A DNA stretch of 64,000 nt from Streptomyces albus subsp. chlorinus (lineage in GTDB: Bacteria > Actinomycetota > Actinomycetes > Streptomycetales > Streptomycetaceae): positions 7,425,378 through 7,489,377 of the forward strand of contig NZ_VJOK01000001.1 of NCBI RefSeq assembly GCF_013302895.1, in the 5' to 3' direction. The position numbers and the translations under genes are program-made. Below, piece by piece: positions 25,526 to 34,604 of this stretch. Position 1 is the stretch's first letter, and the number at the start of each line of letters is the position of its first letter. The notes beneath the pieces are model-generated. The model did not search any database. It worked only from the letters and a program-made list of their open reading frames with translations, and was not told the DNA's origin.

Positions 25526-26494
25526 ATGACTTGCGCACGGATCTCCACCCCCTTCACCGCCTCCAGCACGACGGACGAGGTACTGCGGGGCGTCGACCTC
25601 ACCGGTGTCCGGGCAATCGTGACGGGAGCTTCCTCGGGAATCGGGACCGAGACGGCTCGTGCGTTGACCGCTGCCGGGGCAGAGGTGACGCTCGCTGTCC
25701 GGAACCCGACTGCGGGTGACGCCGTCGCTGAGACGATCGCGAAGTCGACCGGAGGGATACGGCCCCGAGTCGTCCGGCTCGACCTCGCCGACAGGACCAC
25801 CGTCACGCGATTCTTTGACGCGTGGGGCGGCCCGCTTCACCTGCTGATCAACAACGCGGGCGTGGTCACTGGTGGCCTCGAACGAACACGTGAGGGCTGG
25901 GAGCTGCAATTCGCGACGAACCATCTCGGCCACTTCGCCCTCGCCAACGGCCTTCATGACGCCCTGGCCCTGGGGGCGGCCGACCGCGACGGAGCACGGA
26001 TCGTCTCGGTCAGTTCGACGGCGCACATGCGTTCCGGCATCGATTTCGACGACCTCCACTTCGAGCGTCGCAGCTACGACCCGCAGATTGCCTACGCCCA
26101 GTCGAAGACGGCGAACTCACTCTTCGCCGTCGAGGCGACTCGTCTCTGGGCGTCCGACGGCATCGTTGCCAATGCGGTGAATCCCGGCGGTGTCGCGACG
26201 GGACTGCAGCGGAACTTCACCAGGCAGCAGAAGGAGTCGCTCGATGCGGCCGAAGCCGCCGGAGTCTTCACGTACAAAACGGTCGAGCAGGGGGCTGCCA
26301 CCAGCATCGTCGCGGCCGTCGCCCCGGAGTTCGCGCACTCCGGAGGCCACTACCTTGACGATTCACAAGAGGCCTACACCGTCACGAACGACGCCGACCT
26401 CGCGCAGCATCCGCACGGTGTCAAGCAATGGGCGCTCGATCCCGAGACCGCCAAGCGCCTCTGGAGGGTCTCGACCGACCTACTCCGCGTCTGA
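25526..26494 (+). CDS. short-chain dehydrogenase/reductase
   Basis: A 322-residue classical SDR, retinol-dehydrogenase/WW-oxidoreductase-like. Cofactor motif GASSGIG (TGxxxGxG) is at residues about 34-40, with NNAGV, catalytic Ser in SVSSTAH and active-site YAQSK (Y-x3-K). VNPGGVATGLQRN follows the catalytic strand. The R in LAVRNP after strand 2 suggests NADP(H). ATG 25526 is chosen by position just after the operator and by normal length. Its 3' end abuts an ISAs1 remnant, so the insertion or deletion stopped just short of the gene. Confidence 0.92.
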   Translation: MTCARISTPFTASSTTDEVLRGVDLTGVRAIVTGASSGIGTETARALTAAGAEVTLAVRNPTAGDAVAETIAKSTGGIRPRVVRLDLADRTTVTRFFDAWGGPLHLLINNAGVVTGGLERTREGWELQFATNHLGHFALANGLHDALALGAADRDGARIVSVSSTAHMRSGIDFDDLHFERRSYDPQIAYAQSKTANSLFAVEATRLWASDGIVANAVNPGGVATGLQRNFTRQQKESLDAAEAAGVFTYKTVEQGAATSIVAAVAPEFAHSGGHYLDDSQEAYTVTNDADLAQHPHGVKQWALDPETAKRLWRVSTDLLRV

Positions 26495-26499
26495 CCCTC

Positions 26500-27065
26500 T
26501 CGACGCCACAGCAAGTGGCTTCGCCGCCTCCGCCCCGCTGCTGGAACGGATCGACCTTCGCGGCGTCGTCGTCACTGCCGATGCGACGCACACCCAGCGC
26601 GCCCACGCCGAGCACGTCATCACCGCTGGCGGCCACCACCTCCTGGTCGTGAAGGGCAACCAGAAGAAGCTGCGCAAGCAGCTGCGGTGCCTGCCATGGA
26701 AGCCGATTCCGCCGCAGGCCCGTACTACCGGGGCCGGACACGGCCGCCGTGAGGTCCGCTGCCTGAAGGTCTGCACCGTCCGGCCAGGTCTGCTCTTCGC
26801 GCACGCGGTCCAGGCGATGGAGGTCAAGCGCCGGCGCACCCACCGCAAGGACCGGCAAGGCCGAGGCCAAGACCGTCTACGCGATCACCGGCCTGCTGCC
26901 CGAGCAGGTCTGCCCACCACAACTCGACGAACTCGCCCGGTAACACTGGTCGGTTGCGGCCCTGCACCACTTGCGGGACGTCACCTACGGCGAGGACGCT
27001 TCACGAATATGCACCGGCATCCCACCCCGCGCCATGGCCGCCCTTGGCGGATGCGGCGCACCAGC
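26500..27065 (+). pseudogene. ISAs1-family transposase remnant
   Basis: Directly after the SDR stop the frame reads LLERIDLRGVVVTADATHTQ and HLLVVKGNQKKLRKQLRCLPW, then GHGRREVRCLKVCTV and VQAMEVKRRRTHRK, which is the central and C-terminal DDE region of ISAs1 transposases. It then shifts frame (KTVYAITGLLPEQ), meets an in-frame TAA at 26941-26943 and continues as HWSVAALHHLRDVTYGEDAS and PPRAMAALGG. The N-terminal half is missing. No intact terminal repeats were recognised. It is a dead insertion sequence. Confidence 0.85.
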
Positions 27066-27503
27066 TAGGCCAGTTGCCTGACGTCCGGGGGTGCCGCACA
27101 CGTCGACCGGAGCGCACATACGCTCTGCGTCGTAGCCGCCGCACTCGCAAAGATGCGCCAACAGTCCAACCTTGCCGCCCTCGGCCCGCACCGCGACCGG
27201 ATCGCCGACAACCCGACCGAGTGATCCCGGCCTCCGCCGACAACCCGGCGGGGGCGGATACTTCGGGCATGGCTGCGAGGTGCCGGTGCTCCCGGTCCGG
27301 CTGTTCCCCCTCCCTCGGCAGGCCGCACCGGTACCTGGAGAACGGCGCTCGGGTCCGCAACCGCCCGTGGGCACAAAGCGGCCCGCCCGGAAGCTTTTCG
27401 GGCGGGCCGCCTGCGTATCAAGAGGCTGCTGCCTCCATGAGCACCCCTGACGGGGGCGACGGGAGGGCGTCGGTGTGCGTGTCCCTCGGTGCCGTACGCC
27501 GTG
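27066..27503. other. post-IS region
   Basis: From about 27079 to 27223 a plus-strand frame reads SCLTSGGAAHVDRSA and later LAKMRQQSNLAALGPHRDRI, then stops. It has coding-like composition but no family was recognised; it may be another gene remnant. The rest contains the terminator at 27378-27410. Confidence 0.4.
27378..27410 (-). terminator. strong intrinsic terminator of the DHA2 transporter
   Basis: A perfect 12-bp GC stem (27378-27389 with 27399-27410), 9-base loop with a T run, 94 bases past the transporter stop. It is symmetric enough to work from both sides. Confidence 0.8.
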
Positions 27504-28997
27504 TCAGTCGGCGGCGGTGGCGAGGGCGCTCTTGCTGGAGCCGGTCGAGGAAGTGGGCGGTCCGGCCTTCTTCAGCGGGACTTCGATGACGAAGAGGGCG
27601 GCGAGGAAGGCGAGCGCGCACAGAATGGCGGTGGTCAGAAAGATGTGGCTGGTACCGGTGGCGACCGCCTGGAGGTAGACGTCCTTGGCTCCGGCGGGCT
27701 GCACGGGCTGGACGGCGCGGGTGAACAGGGAGCCGAAGACGGCGACGCCGAGCGATCCGCCCAGAGTGCGGAAGAGGTTGACCGAACTCATCGCGGCGCC
27801 CATGTTGCGCAGCGGGACGCTGTTCTGCGCGATGGTGCCGGCCATCTGCATGGAGAAGCCCAGGCCGATGCCGACGAGGACCATGTAGGCACTGGTCAGC
27901 CAGGAGGACGTGTGCGTGTCCATGGTGGTGAGCAGTCCCATGCCCGTGGTGAGGAAGACGGCGCCGAGGACGGGGAAGATCTTGTACCGGCCGGTTGCCG
28001 ACATGATCTTGCCGGCGATGGTCGAGACGATCACGACGGGGATCACCATGGGCAGCATCAGCAGTCCGGAGTTGGTGGCCGAAGCGCTCTGCACGGTCTG
28101 CTGGAACAGGGGGAGGTACAGGCCCGCGCCGAACATGACGACACCGGCGACGAGGATCAACACCATCGCGAGCGGGAAGTTGCGATGGTTCGTGAACACG
28201 CTGAGGGGCAGCAGCGGCTCGCTGACCCGCTTCTCCACGGCGACGAACGCGCTGAGCCCGAGCACGGCTACGGTGCCGAGGCCGATGACCTGCCAGGAGC
28301 CCCACGCGTAGGTGGTGCCGGCCCAGGTCGCTGCCAGGACGACCGCGGTGATGGAGACGGTGAGAAGCGCGATGCCGGCCCAGTCGATACGGGCCTTGAT
28401 GCGCTGGGCGGGCAGGTGGAGCATCAACGCGAGCCACACCAGGGCGATCAGACCGAGCGGCAGGTTGATGTAGAAAGCCCAGCGCCAGTCGAAGTGGCCG
28501 GTGATGAATCCGCCCAGCAGTGGGCCGCCGATGGTGCCGATGGCCATGACGGAGGCGGTCATGCCCTGGTACTTGCCGCGCTCACGCGGCGGCACGAGCG
28601 CACCGATCAGCGCGAAGGCTCCCGCCCCGATGCCGCCGGCACCGACGCCCTGTACGACGCGGAAGGCGATGAGTCCGGTCATCGACTGGGCGGCTCCGCA
28701 CAGAGCCGAGCCGACGATGAACAGTGCGGTTGACGCCAGGTACATGCGCTTGCGCCCGAACAGGTCACCGAACTTGCCCCAGACCGGCGTGGTCACGGCG
28801 GTGACGAGCGTGTAGGCGGTCACCACCCAGGAGATGTGCTCCAGCCCGCCGAGGTCGCCGACGATGGTCGGCATCGCTGTGCTGACGACCATGTTGTCGA
28901 GCATCGAGAGCAGCATCGCGAGCATGACGCCGAGCAGCACCCAGCGCACGTTCTTCGGCACAGCTGGGGGGTCTGCGGAGGGGAGAGCTGCAGACAT
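27504..28997 (-). CDS. MFS drug exporter, DHA2 family (EmrB/QacA type, 14 TM)
   Basis: A 497-residue transporter starting MSAALPSADPPAVPKNVRW. DHA2 signatures: motif D1-like MLDNMVVSTAMPTIVGDLGG in TM1, motif A GKFGDLFGRKRMYL, motif C-like AIGTIGGPLLGGFITGH and WRWAFYINLPLG. Fourteen hydrophobic segments fit the length. It probably exports drugs or a self-made antibiotic by proton antiport. It is divergent from the XRE-cupin regulator at 29378; the gap carries the palindrome TCGGT-CA-ACCGA (29121-29132), a candidate operator. Confidence 0.93.
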   Translation of the reverse strand: MSAALPSADPPAVPKNVRWVLLGVMLAMLLSMLDNMVVSTAMPTIVGDLGGLEHISWVVTAYTLVTAVTTPVWGKFGDLFGRKRMYLASTALFIVGSALCGAAQSMTGLIAFRVVQGVGAGGIGAGAFALIGALVPPRERGKYQGMTASVMAIGTIGGPLLGGFITGHFDWRWAFYINLPLGLIALVWLALMLHLPAQRIKARIDWAGIALLTVSITAVVLAATWAGTTYAWGSWQVIGLGTVAVLGLSAFVAVEKRVSEPLLPLSVFTNHRNFPLAMVLILVAGVVMFGAGLYLPLFQQTVQSASATNSGLLMLPMVIPVVIVSTIAGKIMSATGRYKIFPVLGAVFLTTGMGLLTTMDTHTSSWLTSAYMVLVGIGLGFSMQMAGTIAQNSVPLRNMGAAMSSVNLFRTLGGSLGVAVFGSLFTRAVQPVQPAGAKDVYLQAVATGTSHIFLTTAILCALAFLAALFVIEVPLKKAGPPTSSTGSSKSALATAAD

Positions 28998-29377
28998 GAC
29001 GAATCACTCTTTTCGGGCATTGGATGATCAAGAAGTGGAAGTGCGGTGTACGGCGACCTCGCGACCGCCACGCCAGGACAGCACACCGACTCAATAAATG
29101 CAACTGCTCTACTTTTAAGGTCGGTCAACCGAAAGGTGGTATCCTCGGTACGCCCCACGCCGGGACAGGGTCCGCACCGGTGGGGCGCCGCGAGCGCGAG
29201 GAGGCCGGCACCCGCCGGGTCATCGCCGTATGCGTAACCCCGGGGTCAGTCGATGCCCATGGGGCTACGCGAGCAGCCACTGCGCCACCGCATGGCCGCA
29301 GCCGTCGCCCTCACTCCCAGCCGGGCCCTGCCCGGCTCGTATTGCAAAACGCCGTGCTGTTTCGGCAGCATCCAGGT
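28998..29377. promoter_or_regulatory. divergent control region of the DHA2 exporter and XRE-cupin regulator
   Basis: The region includes AT-rich sequence around 29085-29120 and the inverted repeat TCGGTCAACCGA at 29121-29132. No gene seen. Confidence 0.45.
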
Positions 29378-29950
29378 GTGAACAGTGCGAAGAAGGATGT
29401 TCTGGAAGCGGTGGGGCCCCGGCTGCGGGAGCTGCGGCGTCGCCGCGGACTCACGCTGGCTGAACTCTCCCAGCGGACCGGGATCAGCGAGAGCACGCTG
29501 TCTCGTCTGGAGGGCGGCAGTCGCAAGCCCACCTTGGAGCTGCTGCTGCCACTGGCCGAGATCTACGCGGTGCCCCTCGACCACCTCGTCGGGGCGCCCC
29601 GAACAGGAGACCCGCGCATTCATCTGCGTCCGGTGGTCCGGGGGGACAGGACGTTCGTGCCGCTCAGTGATCCCGGCGGCGTTCAAGCGTACAAGCTGCT
29701 CATTCCACCCACGTCTCATGCCGAGCCGGAGTTGCAGACCCATGAGGGGTTCGAATGGCTCTATGTGCTCGGCGGGCGGCTCAGGCTGCTGCTGGGTGAC
29801 CAGAGCCTGAGCCTGAAACCAGGTGAGGCCGCGGAGTTCGACACGCATGTGCCGCACTGGCTCGGCGCCGACGGCGACCAGGCCGTCGAACTCCTCATTC
29901 TGTTCGGACGCCAGGGGGAACGGGCCCATCTGAGGGCCCGCAGCACCTGA
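29378..29950 (+). CDS. XRE-family regulator with C-terminal cupin
   Basis: A 190-residue protein starting at GTG 29378. N-terminal HTH: LRELRRRRGLTLAELSQRTG and ISESTLSRLEGGSRKPTLEL (residues about 15-55). The C-terminal cupin barrel (about 105-185) has HEGFEWLYVLGGRLRLLLGD and KPGEAAEFDTHVPHWLG, with conserved His/Glu ligand-like positions. PuuR/SutR-like regulators of this kind sense small molecules and control adjacent transport or sulfur genes. Candidate targets are the divergent DHA2 exporter or the sulfur operon starting 386 bases downstream. Confidence 0.92.
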   Translation: MNSAKKDVLEAVGPRLRELRRRRGLTLAELSQRTGISESTLSRLEGGSRKPTLELLLPLAEIYAVPLDHLVGAPRTGDPRIHLRPVVRGDRTFVPLSDPGGVQAYKLLIPPTSHAEPELQTHEGFEWLYVLGGRLRLLLGDQSLSLKPGEAAEFDTHVPHWLGADGDQAVELLILFGRQGERAHLRARST

Positions 29951-30335
29951 CCCGGTCGCCGGGGAATGTGGGGGGCGCCGGTGGCCGGAGCCTTGCGGGG
30001 CATGCCGTCAGAGTGTGATGTCACCATCTGCCAGGGTGTGACGTCACCACGGATGCGGCCAATCTCATGCTGTTCTGGCAAGGCTGCCTTTCGTGTCGGG
30101 TCACACGCCCCTCCGGAGCTGCCCGCATCCCGCTGTGCCGCTCACCACGCCTTGCCGCTTCAGCAAGAATATTTGTTGCCCCTGGACCCGTGCGCGCAGG
30201 CTGCGTCCAGCAAGCGCTGGCTCACAGCCGAAAGCCGGTACCTCTTGGAACCGGCCGTGTCCCCTTCTCCTTTCCCCGGGACACTCCTTCGGCCTGAGCG
30301 GCATGCAGCAGGCGAAACAGCCGGGGAGGCAGCAG
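29951..30335. promoter_or_regulatory. upstream region of the sulfur operon with GTGAYGTCAC palindromes
   Basis: Two nearly identical 14-mers, GTGTGATGTCACCA (30013-30026) and GTGTGACGTCACCA (30036-30049), are centred 23 bases apart. The second contains the perfect palindrome GTGACGTCAC. They are probable binding sites of a dimeric regulator, but lie about 290 bases before the next start. Confidence 0.5.
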
Positions 30336-31025
30336 ATGGAAAATCGTCATGTCGTGATCATTCCTATCGAGATCGACGAGGAGAAGGAGAGCGAATACCT
30401 TGCCGCATGGCAGGACGCCGCGGAAGTGATGGCCGCTCAGCCCGGCTTCATCCGGACGTACATGTTCCGCACCATCGTGCCCGGCAGCAGATTCTCCCTG
30501 GTGAACGTGGCCGAATGGGAATCCACCTCTCACTGGGAGAAGGCGATGAACGTGTGCCCGATGCTGGGACAACAGATAGCCGTCGCCCATGCCTCGAACT
30601 ATGAGGCGATCCGCACGGTCCTGCCTGCTGAGGGCCCGGCCCCCGGACAGGGACACACACCCGAGGCCCTGTCCCCGGCCGAGGCGCACCGTCAGGTCGC
30701 GGACGGGACACTCACGCTGGTCGATGTCCGGGAAGACGACGAATGGGCAGTACGCCACCCGGCCGGCGCCGTCCACGCTCCTCTCAGCACGCTGCCCGCC
30801 TCGCTGCCAGACCTGCCCGACGGCCCGCTGGCCTTCGTCTGCCGTACGGGCTCTCGCAGCGTGCAAGGCGGTGCGCGGGCGATCCGCGCGGGCCGGACCG
30901 CCGTCTTCAGCGTGGCAGGCGGCCTTGAGGCATGGGAAGCGGCAGGGCTGCCGGTCACCCGCGCCGACCGCGGGGGAGCGGAGAACAACCGTGACCGCGC
31001 CGAAGCCGCGGTGCGCGAGGCCTGA
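30336..31025 (+). CDS. ABM-domain / rhodanese fusion protein
   Basis: A 229-residue fusion; ATG 30336 is chosen because GGGAGG precedes it (ATG 30303 is an alternative). Residues 1-95 form an ABM-like ferredoxin fold (VVIIPIEIDEEKESEYLAAW, QPGFIRTYMFRT, FSLVNVAEWESTSHWE). Residues about 115-205 form a rhodanese domain (LTLVDVREDDEWAVRHPAGA and active-site loop FVCRTGSRS with the persulfide Cys). The rhodanese Cys carries sulfane sulfur; the attached ABM domain may be a dimerisation or redox partner. It heads an operon with the MBL-rhodanese gene and TauE, a sulfur-detoxification setting. Confidence 0.88.
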   Translation: MENRHVVIIPIEIDEEKESEYLAAWQDAAEVMAAQPGFIRTYMFRTIVPGSRFSLVNVAEWESTSHWEKAMNVCPMLGQQIAVAHASNYEAIRTVLPAEGPAPGQGHTPEALSPAEAHRQVADGTLTLVDVREDDEWAVRHPAGAVHAPLSTLPASLPDLPDGPLAFVCRTGSRSVQGGARAIRAGRTAVFSVAGGLEAWEAAGLPVTRADRGGAENNRDRAEAAVREA

Positions 31026-31320
31026 GGACGGACAACGACCGGCGGACAACCCTCGTACCGGCCGGCTGGCCAGCCGCCCGCCCGCCCGTATGAGGCGTTC
31101 GGGCCGCCGCCCGCCTCGCCCCACCGGGAGAATCCTGAAAATCCCGGCCGCCGTTTCCGCAGAGAGCGATGACGCGAGGCGCTGGCGCCATGAGCAGTTC
31201 GTAGCAGCGCGCGCCTGTGACACGACGGGGGCGCGGTCAGGCGGCGGTGCCCCCCCAATTTCCCAGACTTCACATTCCACCCGGCTACCCGGTTACACCA
31301 TTCCCAGCAGGAGCCGTACC
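31026..31320. other. spacer before the MBL-rhodanese gene
   Basis: No gene recognised; the leading gene may be read through to the MBL gene, or a second promoter may lie here. Confidence 0.4.
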
Positions 31321-32685
31321 ATGTTTTTCGTCGACACCCTGGAGTTCGCGGGCTTGGGCAACCGCAGTTACCTTGCTGGCGGTTCGCACACAGCGGTCGT
31401 GGTCGATCCGCCGCGAGACGTCGACCAGATCATCGCCACCGCCGCCCGGCACGGGGTGCGCATCGCCTACGTGGCGGAGACGCACCTGCACAACGACTAC
31501 GTCACCGGCGGGCTGGAACTGGCCCGCCTCACCGGCGCCCGGTACCTGGTCCCGGCCGACGCCGACGTCTCCTTCTCCCGCACCCCCGTCTCGGACGGCG
31601 ACTCGGTCGAGGTGGACGAGCAATTGGTGCTGCGGGCGATCGCCACTCCGGGCCACACCCCGCACCACACCTCCTACGTGCTGGAGGAGGACGGCCACGC
31701 GGTAGCGGTCTTCACCGGCGGCTCGCTCCTGATCGGCACCGTGGGGCGTCCGGACCTCGTCGACCCCCGGCTGACCGAGCAACTGGCCCGGGCGCAGCAC
31801 ACTTCCGCTCACCGGCTGGCGGCCACGCTCGACGATGAGGTGCCCGTGCTGCCCACGCACGGCTTCGGCAGTTTCTGCTCCTCCTCCCAGGCCGAAGGCG
31901 ACGCCACCACGATCGGCAAGGAACGCGCCGGCAACGACGCTCTCACCTTGGACGAGGACACCTTCGTCAAGCGGCTCCTGGACGGGCTGGACGACGTTCC
32001 CGCCTACTACGCGCACATGGGTCCCGCCAACGCCGCCGGTCCCTCGCCGGTCGACCTGACCCCGCCCGAGCCCGCCGACGCCCACGAGATCGCCAAGCGG
32101 CTCGCAGCCGGCGAGTGGCTGGTGGACCTGCGCAGCCGGACCGCCTTCGCGGACGGCCATGTGGCCGGGTCGTTCAACTTCGAGGGCACCGGCCAGCCGG
32201 CCACCTACCTGGCCTGGCTGATCCCGTGGGGCAAGCCGGTCACCCTGCTCGCCGAAACCCCGGCGCAGATCTCCGACGCCCAGCGGGAGCTGGTCCGGGT
32301 CGGCATCGACCGCCCGGCCGCCGCCGCCACCGGAAACCCGGCCGCCTGGATACGCGAAGGAGAACAGCTCGCCTCCTTCCCCCGTGCCCGCTTCACCGCC
32401 CTCGCCGAGGCACGCGAGCGCGGCGAGGACGTGGTGGTCCTGGACGTCCGCCGGAATTCCGAGCGTGCGAACGGCTTCATCACCGGCTCCGTGCACATTC
32501 CGCTCCACGAGCTGCACGGCCGGATCGGCGAGGTGCCCGGCGGCACGGTGTGGGTGCACTGCGCCGGCGGCATGCGCGCGGCAATCGCCGCCTCCCTCCT
32601 GGACGCGACCGGACGGAAGGTCGTCGCCGTCGATGACGGCTTCGAGGCCGCCCTCGACGCGGGCCTGAACCTCACCCGCCCCTGA
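31321..32685 (+). CDS. MBL-fold hydrolase with two rhodanese domains (persulfide dioxygenase-like)
   Basis: A 454-residue protein starting at ATG 31321. The MBL domain (1-240) has ETHLHNDYVTGG (H55-x-H57-x-D59-Y60) and PGHTPHHTSYV (H112). In ETHE1/CstB enzymes the iron ligands are two His and the Asp of a TGD motif; here that place reads VFTGGSLLIG, so the Asp is Gly, and the last His of H-x-H-x-D-H is Tyr. The first rhodanese (about 270-345) lacks a catalytic Cys (LLAETPAQ); the second (about 355-450) has it (VWVHCAGGMRA). The protein probably handles glutathione- or bacillithiol/mycothiol-type persulfides, but the altered metal site casts doubt on standard dioxygenase activity. Confidence 0.88.
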   Translation: MFFVDTLEFAGLGNRSYLAGGSHTAVVVDPPRDVDQIIATAARHGVRIAYVAETHLHNDYVTGGLELARLTGARYLVPADADVSFSRTPVSDGDSVEVDEQLVLRAIATPGHTPHHTSYVLEEDGHAVAVFTGGSLLIGTVGRPDLVDPRLTEQLARAQHTSAHRLAATLDDEVPVLPTHGFGSFCSSSQAEGDATTIGKERAGNDALTLDEDTFVKRLLDGLDDVPAYYAHMGPANAAGPSPVDLTPPEPADAHEIAKRLAAGEWLVDLRSRTAFADGHVAGSFNFEGTGQPATYLAWLIPWGKPVTLLAETPAQISDAQRELVRVGIDRPAAAATGNPAAWIREGEQLASFPRARFTALAEARERGEDVVVLDVRRNSERANGFITGSVHIPLHELHGRIGEVPGGTVWVHCAGGMRAAIAASLLDATGRKVVAVDDGFEAALDAGLNLTRP

Positions 32686-32717
32686 CTCCCTTGCCCACCC
32701 GCACAACGAAGGCACTG

Positions 32718-32834
32718 ATGTCCCTCTCCCTCCGCGGTCATCGCAGCCCCGACACCGAACAGGCCCGCATCCGCGTCAGCGGCGACCATGCCGCACCACT
32801 GGGCGGGCTCGGACACAGCGGGATCAGAGCGTGA
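32718..32834 (+). CDS. 38-residue ORF translationally coupled to the TauE gene
   Basis: ATG 32718 with GAAGG upstream begins MSLSLRGHRSPDTEQARIRV and ends in TGA 32832-32834. That stop overlaps the GTG start of the TauE exporter by GTGA (32831-32834). Length, start and exact overlap suggest a translated leader or a small accessory protein. No family is recognised and no membrane segment is present. Confidence 0.5.
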   Translation: MSLSLRGHRSPDTEQARIRVSGDHAAPLGGLGHSGIRA

Positions 32835-33580
32835 CCGCCCTCATCCTGGCCCTGACCGCCGGAGCCGTCGTCGGTCTCGCCCTCGGCGCCCTCGGTGGCG
32901 GCGGCGGCGTCCTGGCTGTACCGGCGCTGATCTACCTGCTCGGCTTCACCCCCGCCGCGGCCGTCACCGCGAGCCTGATCATCGTCACCGTGACCTCCCT
33001 GACCGCCCTGTACGCGCACGCCCGGGCAGGCCACGTGCGGTGGAAGGCGGGAGCGGCGTTCGCGGCCGCCGGGATCCTCCCGGCGGCCGCCGCCGGAGCA
33101 GCCTCCGCCCACTTGCCCCAGGCGCTCCTCACCACCGCCTTCGCCGCTGTAGCAGCTGTCGCCGCCGTCGCCATGCTCCGGACCGGTGGGGCCACCCGCC
33201 ATGGAGGCGGCGACGTACGGCTCGGCAAGGCGGCCGGGACCGGAGCCGGCCTGGGCACCCTGACCGGGCTGCTCGGTGTAGGCGGCGGCTTCCTCGCCGT
33301 CCCCGCCCTGGTCTCCGTCCTGGCCTTTGAGATGGAGGCAGCCGTCGGCACCAGCTTGCTGGTCATCACGGCCAACTCGCTGGCTTCTCTGGCCACTCGC
33401 TCCGGCGCCGCTGCCTCGCTCGACTGGGCGACGACCGGCCCGTTCATCGGCGCCGCGATCCTGGGCGCCTGGGACGGCAAGCGCATGGCCGCGAAGGTCT
33501 CCGGGCCCCGCTTGCAGCGCGCTTTCGCGGTCGTCCTGTTGGCCGTGGCCGCCTTCATGCTCGCTGCGGCCGTGACCTGA
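32831..33580 (+). CDS. sulfite exporter TauE/SafE-family membrane protein
   Basis: A 249-residue protein of 7-8 hydrophobic segments, starting at GTG 32831. The two-fold TauE/SafE repeat is visible: GLALGALGGGGGVLAVPALIYL near the start and LTGLLGVGGGFLAVPALVSV in the second half (Gly-rich re-entrant motif plus AVPAL in both). Family members move sulfite, sulfoacetate or other organosulfur anions. It comes after ABM-rhodanese and MBL-rhodanese, so it probably exports the sulfite produced from persulfide oxidation. Confidence 0.92.
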   Translation: MTALILALTAGAVVGLALGALGGGGGVLAVPALIYLLGFTPAAAVTASLIIVTVTSLTALYAHARAGHVRWKAGAAFAAAGILPAAAAGAASAHLPQALLTTAFAAVAAVAAVAMLRTGGATRHGGGDVRLGKAAGTGAGLGTLTGLLGVGGGFLAVPALVSVLAFEMEAAVGTSLLVITANSLASLATRSGAAASLDWATTGPFIGAAILGAWDGKRMAAKVSGPRLQRAFAVVLLAVAAFMLAAAVT

Positions 33581-33927
33581 CCACCACTCAGCTCGACGCC
33601 GGCATCTCCAGCCGGGCCCGCATCCGCTCGGCAACCCTGTGGTGGGTGGTGCCGTCCTGCCCATGGACAGCGGGCGCATCGAGGACGCGCGGCGTGGCAG
33701 CAGTCGTGCTGCCGCGAAGAGCCACTGACCTTTGCCTCACAGCAGACCTGACGGGCCGGTGACAGCGGGCGCTTCCCCGTACCGGGCGGGAAGCGTCCGC
33801 TGCGCTGCTCACACCACACACCATGACCTCGCGAGGGTGACTCGGCCCAAGAGATGTCGCGAGCCGCGATGAGTTCTGCGGCGTCCGGCGGTCGTACTGT
33901 CGGACCCGGCACCGAGGAGGACTTCTG
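33581..33927. other. gap after the TauE gene
   Basis: No gene supported. A short minus-strand reading ending THHRVAERMRARLEMPASS near 33591 looks protein-like and could be a gene remnant, but no family was identified. Confidence 0.35.
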
Positions 33928-34536
33928 ATGCGCAGCGTGACCTGTTCGATGGGTGTCTCACTCGATGGATACATCGTCGGGCCGGACGGCGGCTTCGACT
34001 GGACGGCGCCCCTGGAGGAGGTCTTTCGCTTCGCCACCGACGAGGTGCGAGAGGCCGGCGTCCACCTGCTGGGACGACGGCTGTACGAGACAATGCTGTA
34101 CTGGGAGACCGCCGACCAGAATCCCTCGCTCGACTTCTCGACGCTCGAGTTCGCCGCGATCTGGAAGCGGCTCCCCAAGGTGGTGTTCTCCACCACGCTT
34201 TCGGCGGTACAGGGCAATGCCCGCTTGGCCTCAGGCGGCCTGGCGGAAGAGATCGAGCGTTGGCGGGCCGAGCCGGGGGACGGCGACATCGCGATCGGCG
34301 GCGCGACGCTCGCCGCCGAGGCGGCCGCGTTGGGGCTCATCGACGAGTACCGGATCCGGATCCACCCGGTGCTGGTCGGCGGCGGCATTCCGTTCTTCCC
34401 CCAGCACGAGCGCCGGGTGGACCTCGAACTCGTCGAGACCCGCACCTTCAGCTCGAAAGTCGTCCACCTCCGCTACCGGGTGGTGTGTCAGCCGGCCGGT
34501 CCGTCGAGCCTTGGGGAAGGCCGAGCCGGCCAGTGA
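33928..34536 (+). CDS. dihydrofolate reductase-family protein (RibD C-terminal type)
   Basis: A 202-residue protein starting MRSVTCSMGVSLDGYIVGPD, the usual start of bacterial DHFR/RibD-C homologues. Further signs: HLLGRRLYETMLYW (cofactor loop), FSTTLSAVQGNAR, GDGDIAIGGATLAAEAAAL and YRIRIHPVLVGGGIPFF. These fold like dihydrofolate reductase and use NADPH, but their substrates are mostly unknown; trimethoprim resistance is not implied. It is followed by a truncated tetR remnant on the other strand. Confidence 0.9.
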   Translation: MRSVTCSMGVSLDGYIVGPDGGFDWTAPLEEVFRFATDEVREAGVHLLGRRLYETMLYWETADQNPSLDFSTLEFAAIWKRLPKVVFSTTLSAVQGNARLASGGLAEEIERWRAEPGDGDIAIGGATLAAEAAALGLIDEYRIRIHPVLVGGGIPFFPQHERRVDLELVETRTFSSKVVHLRYRVVCQPAGPSSLGEGRAGQ

Positions 34537-34604
34537 CGCCCTCTCGTGTTCGACGCCGGCTCGCCCGCGGCGGGTCGGCACGCCGAGGGTTCGGCGCGTG
34601 GGGG

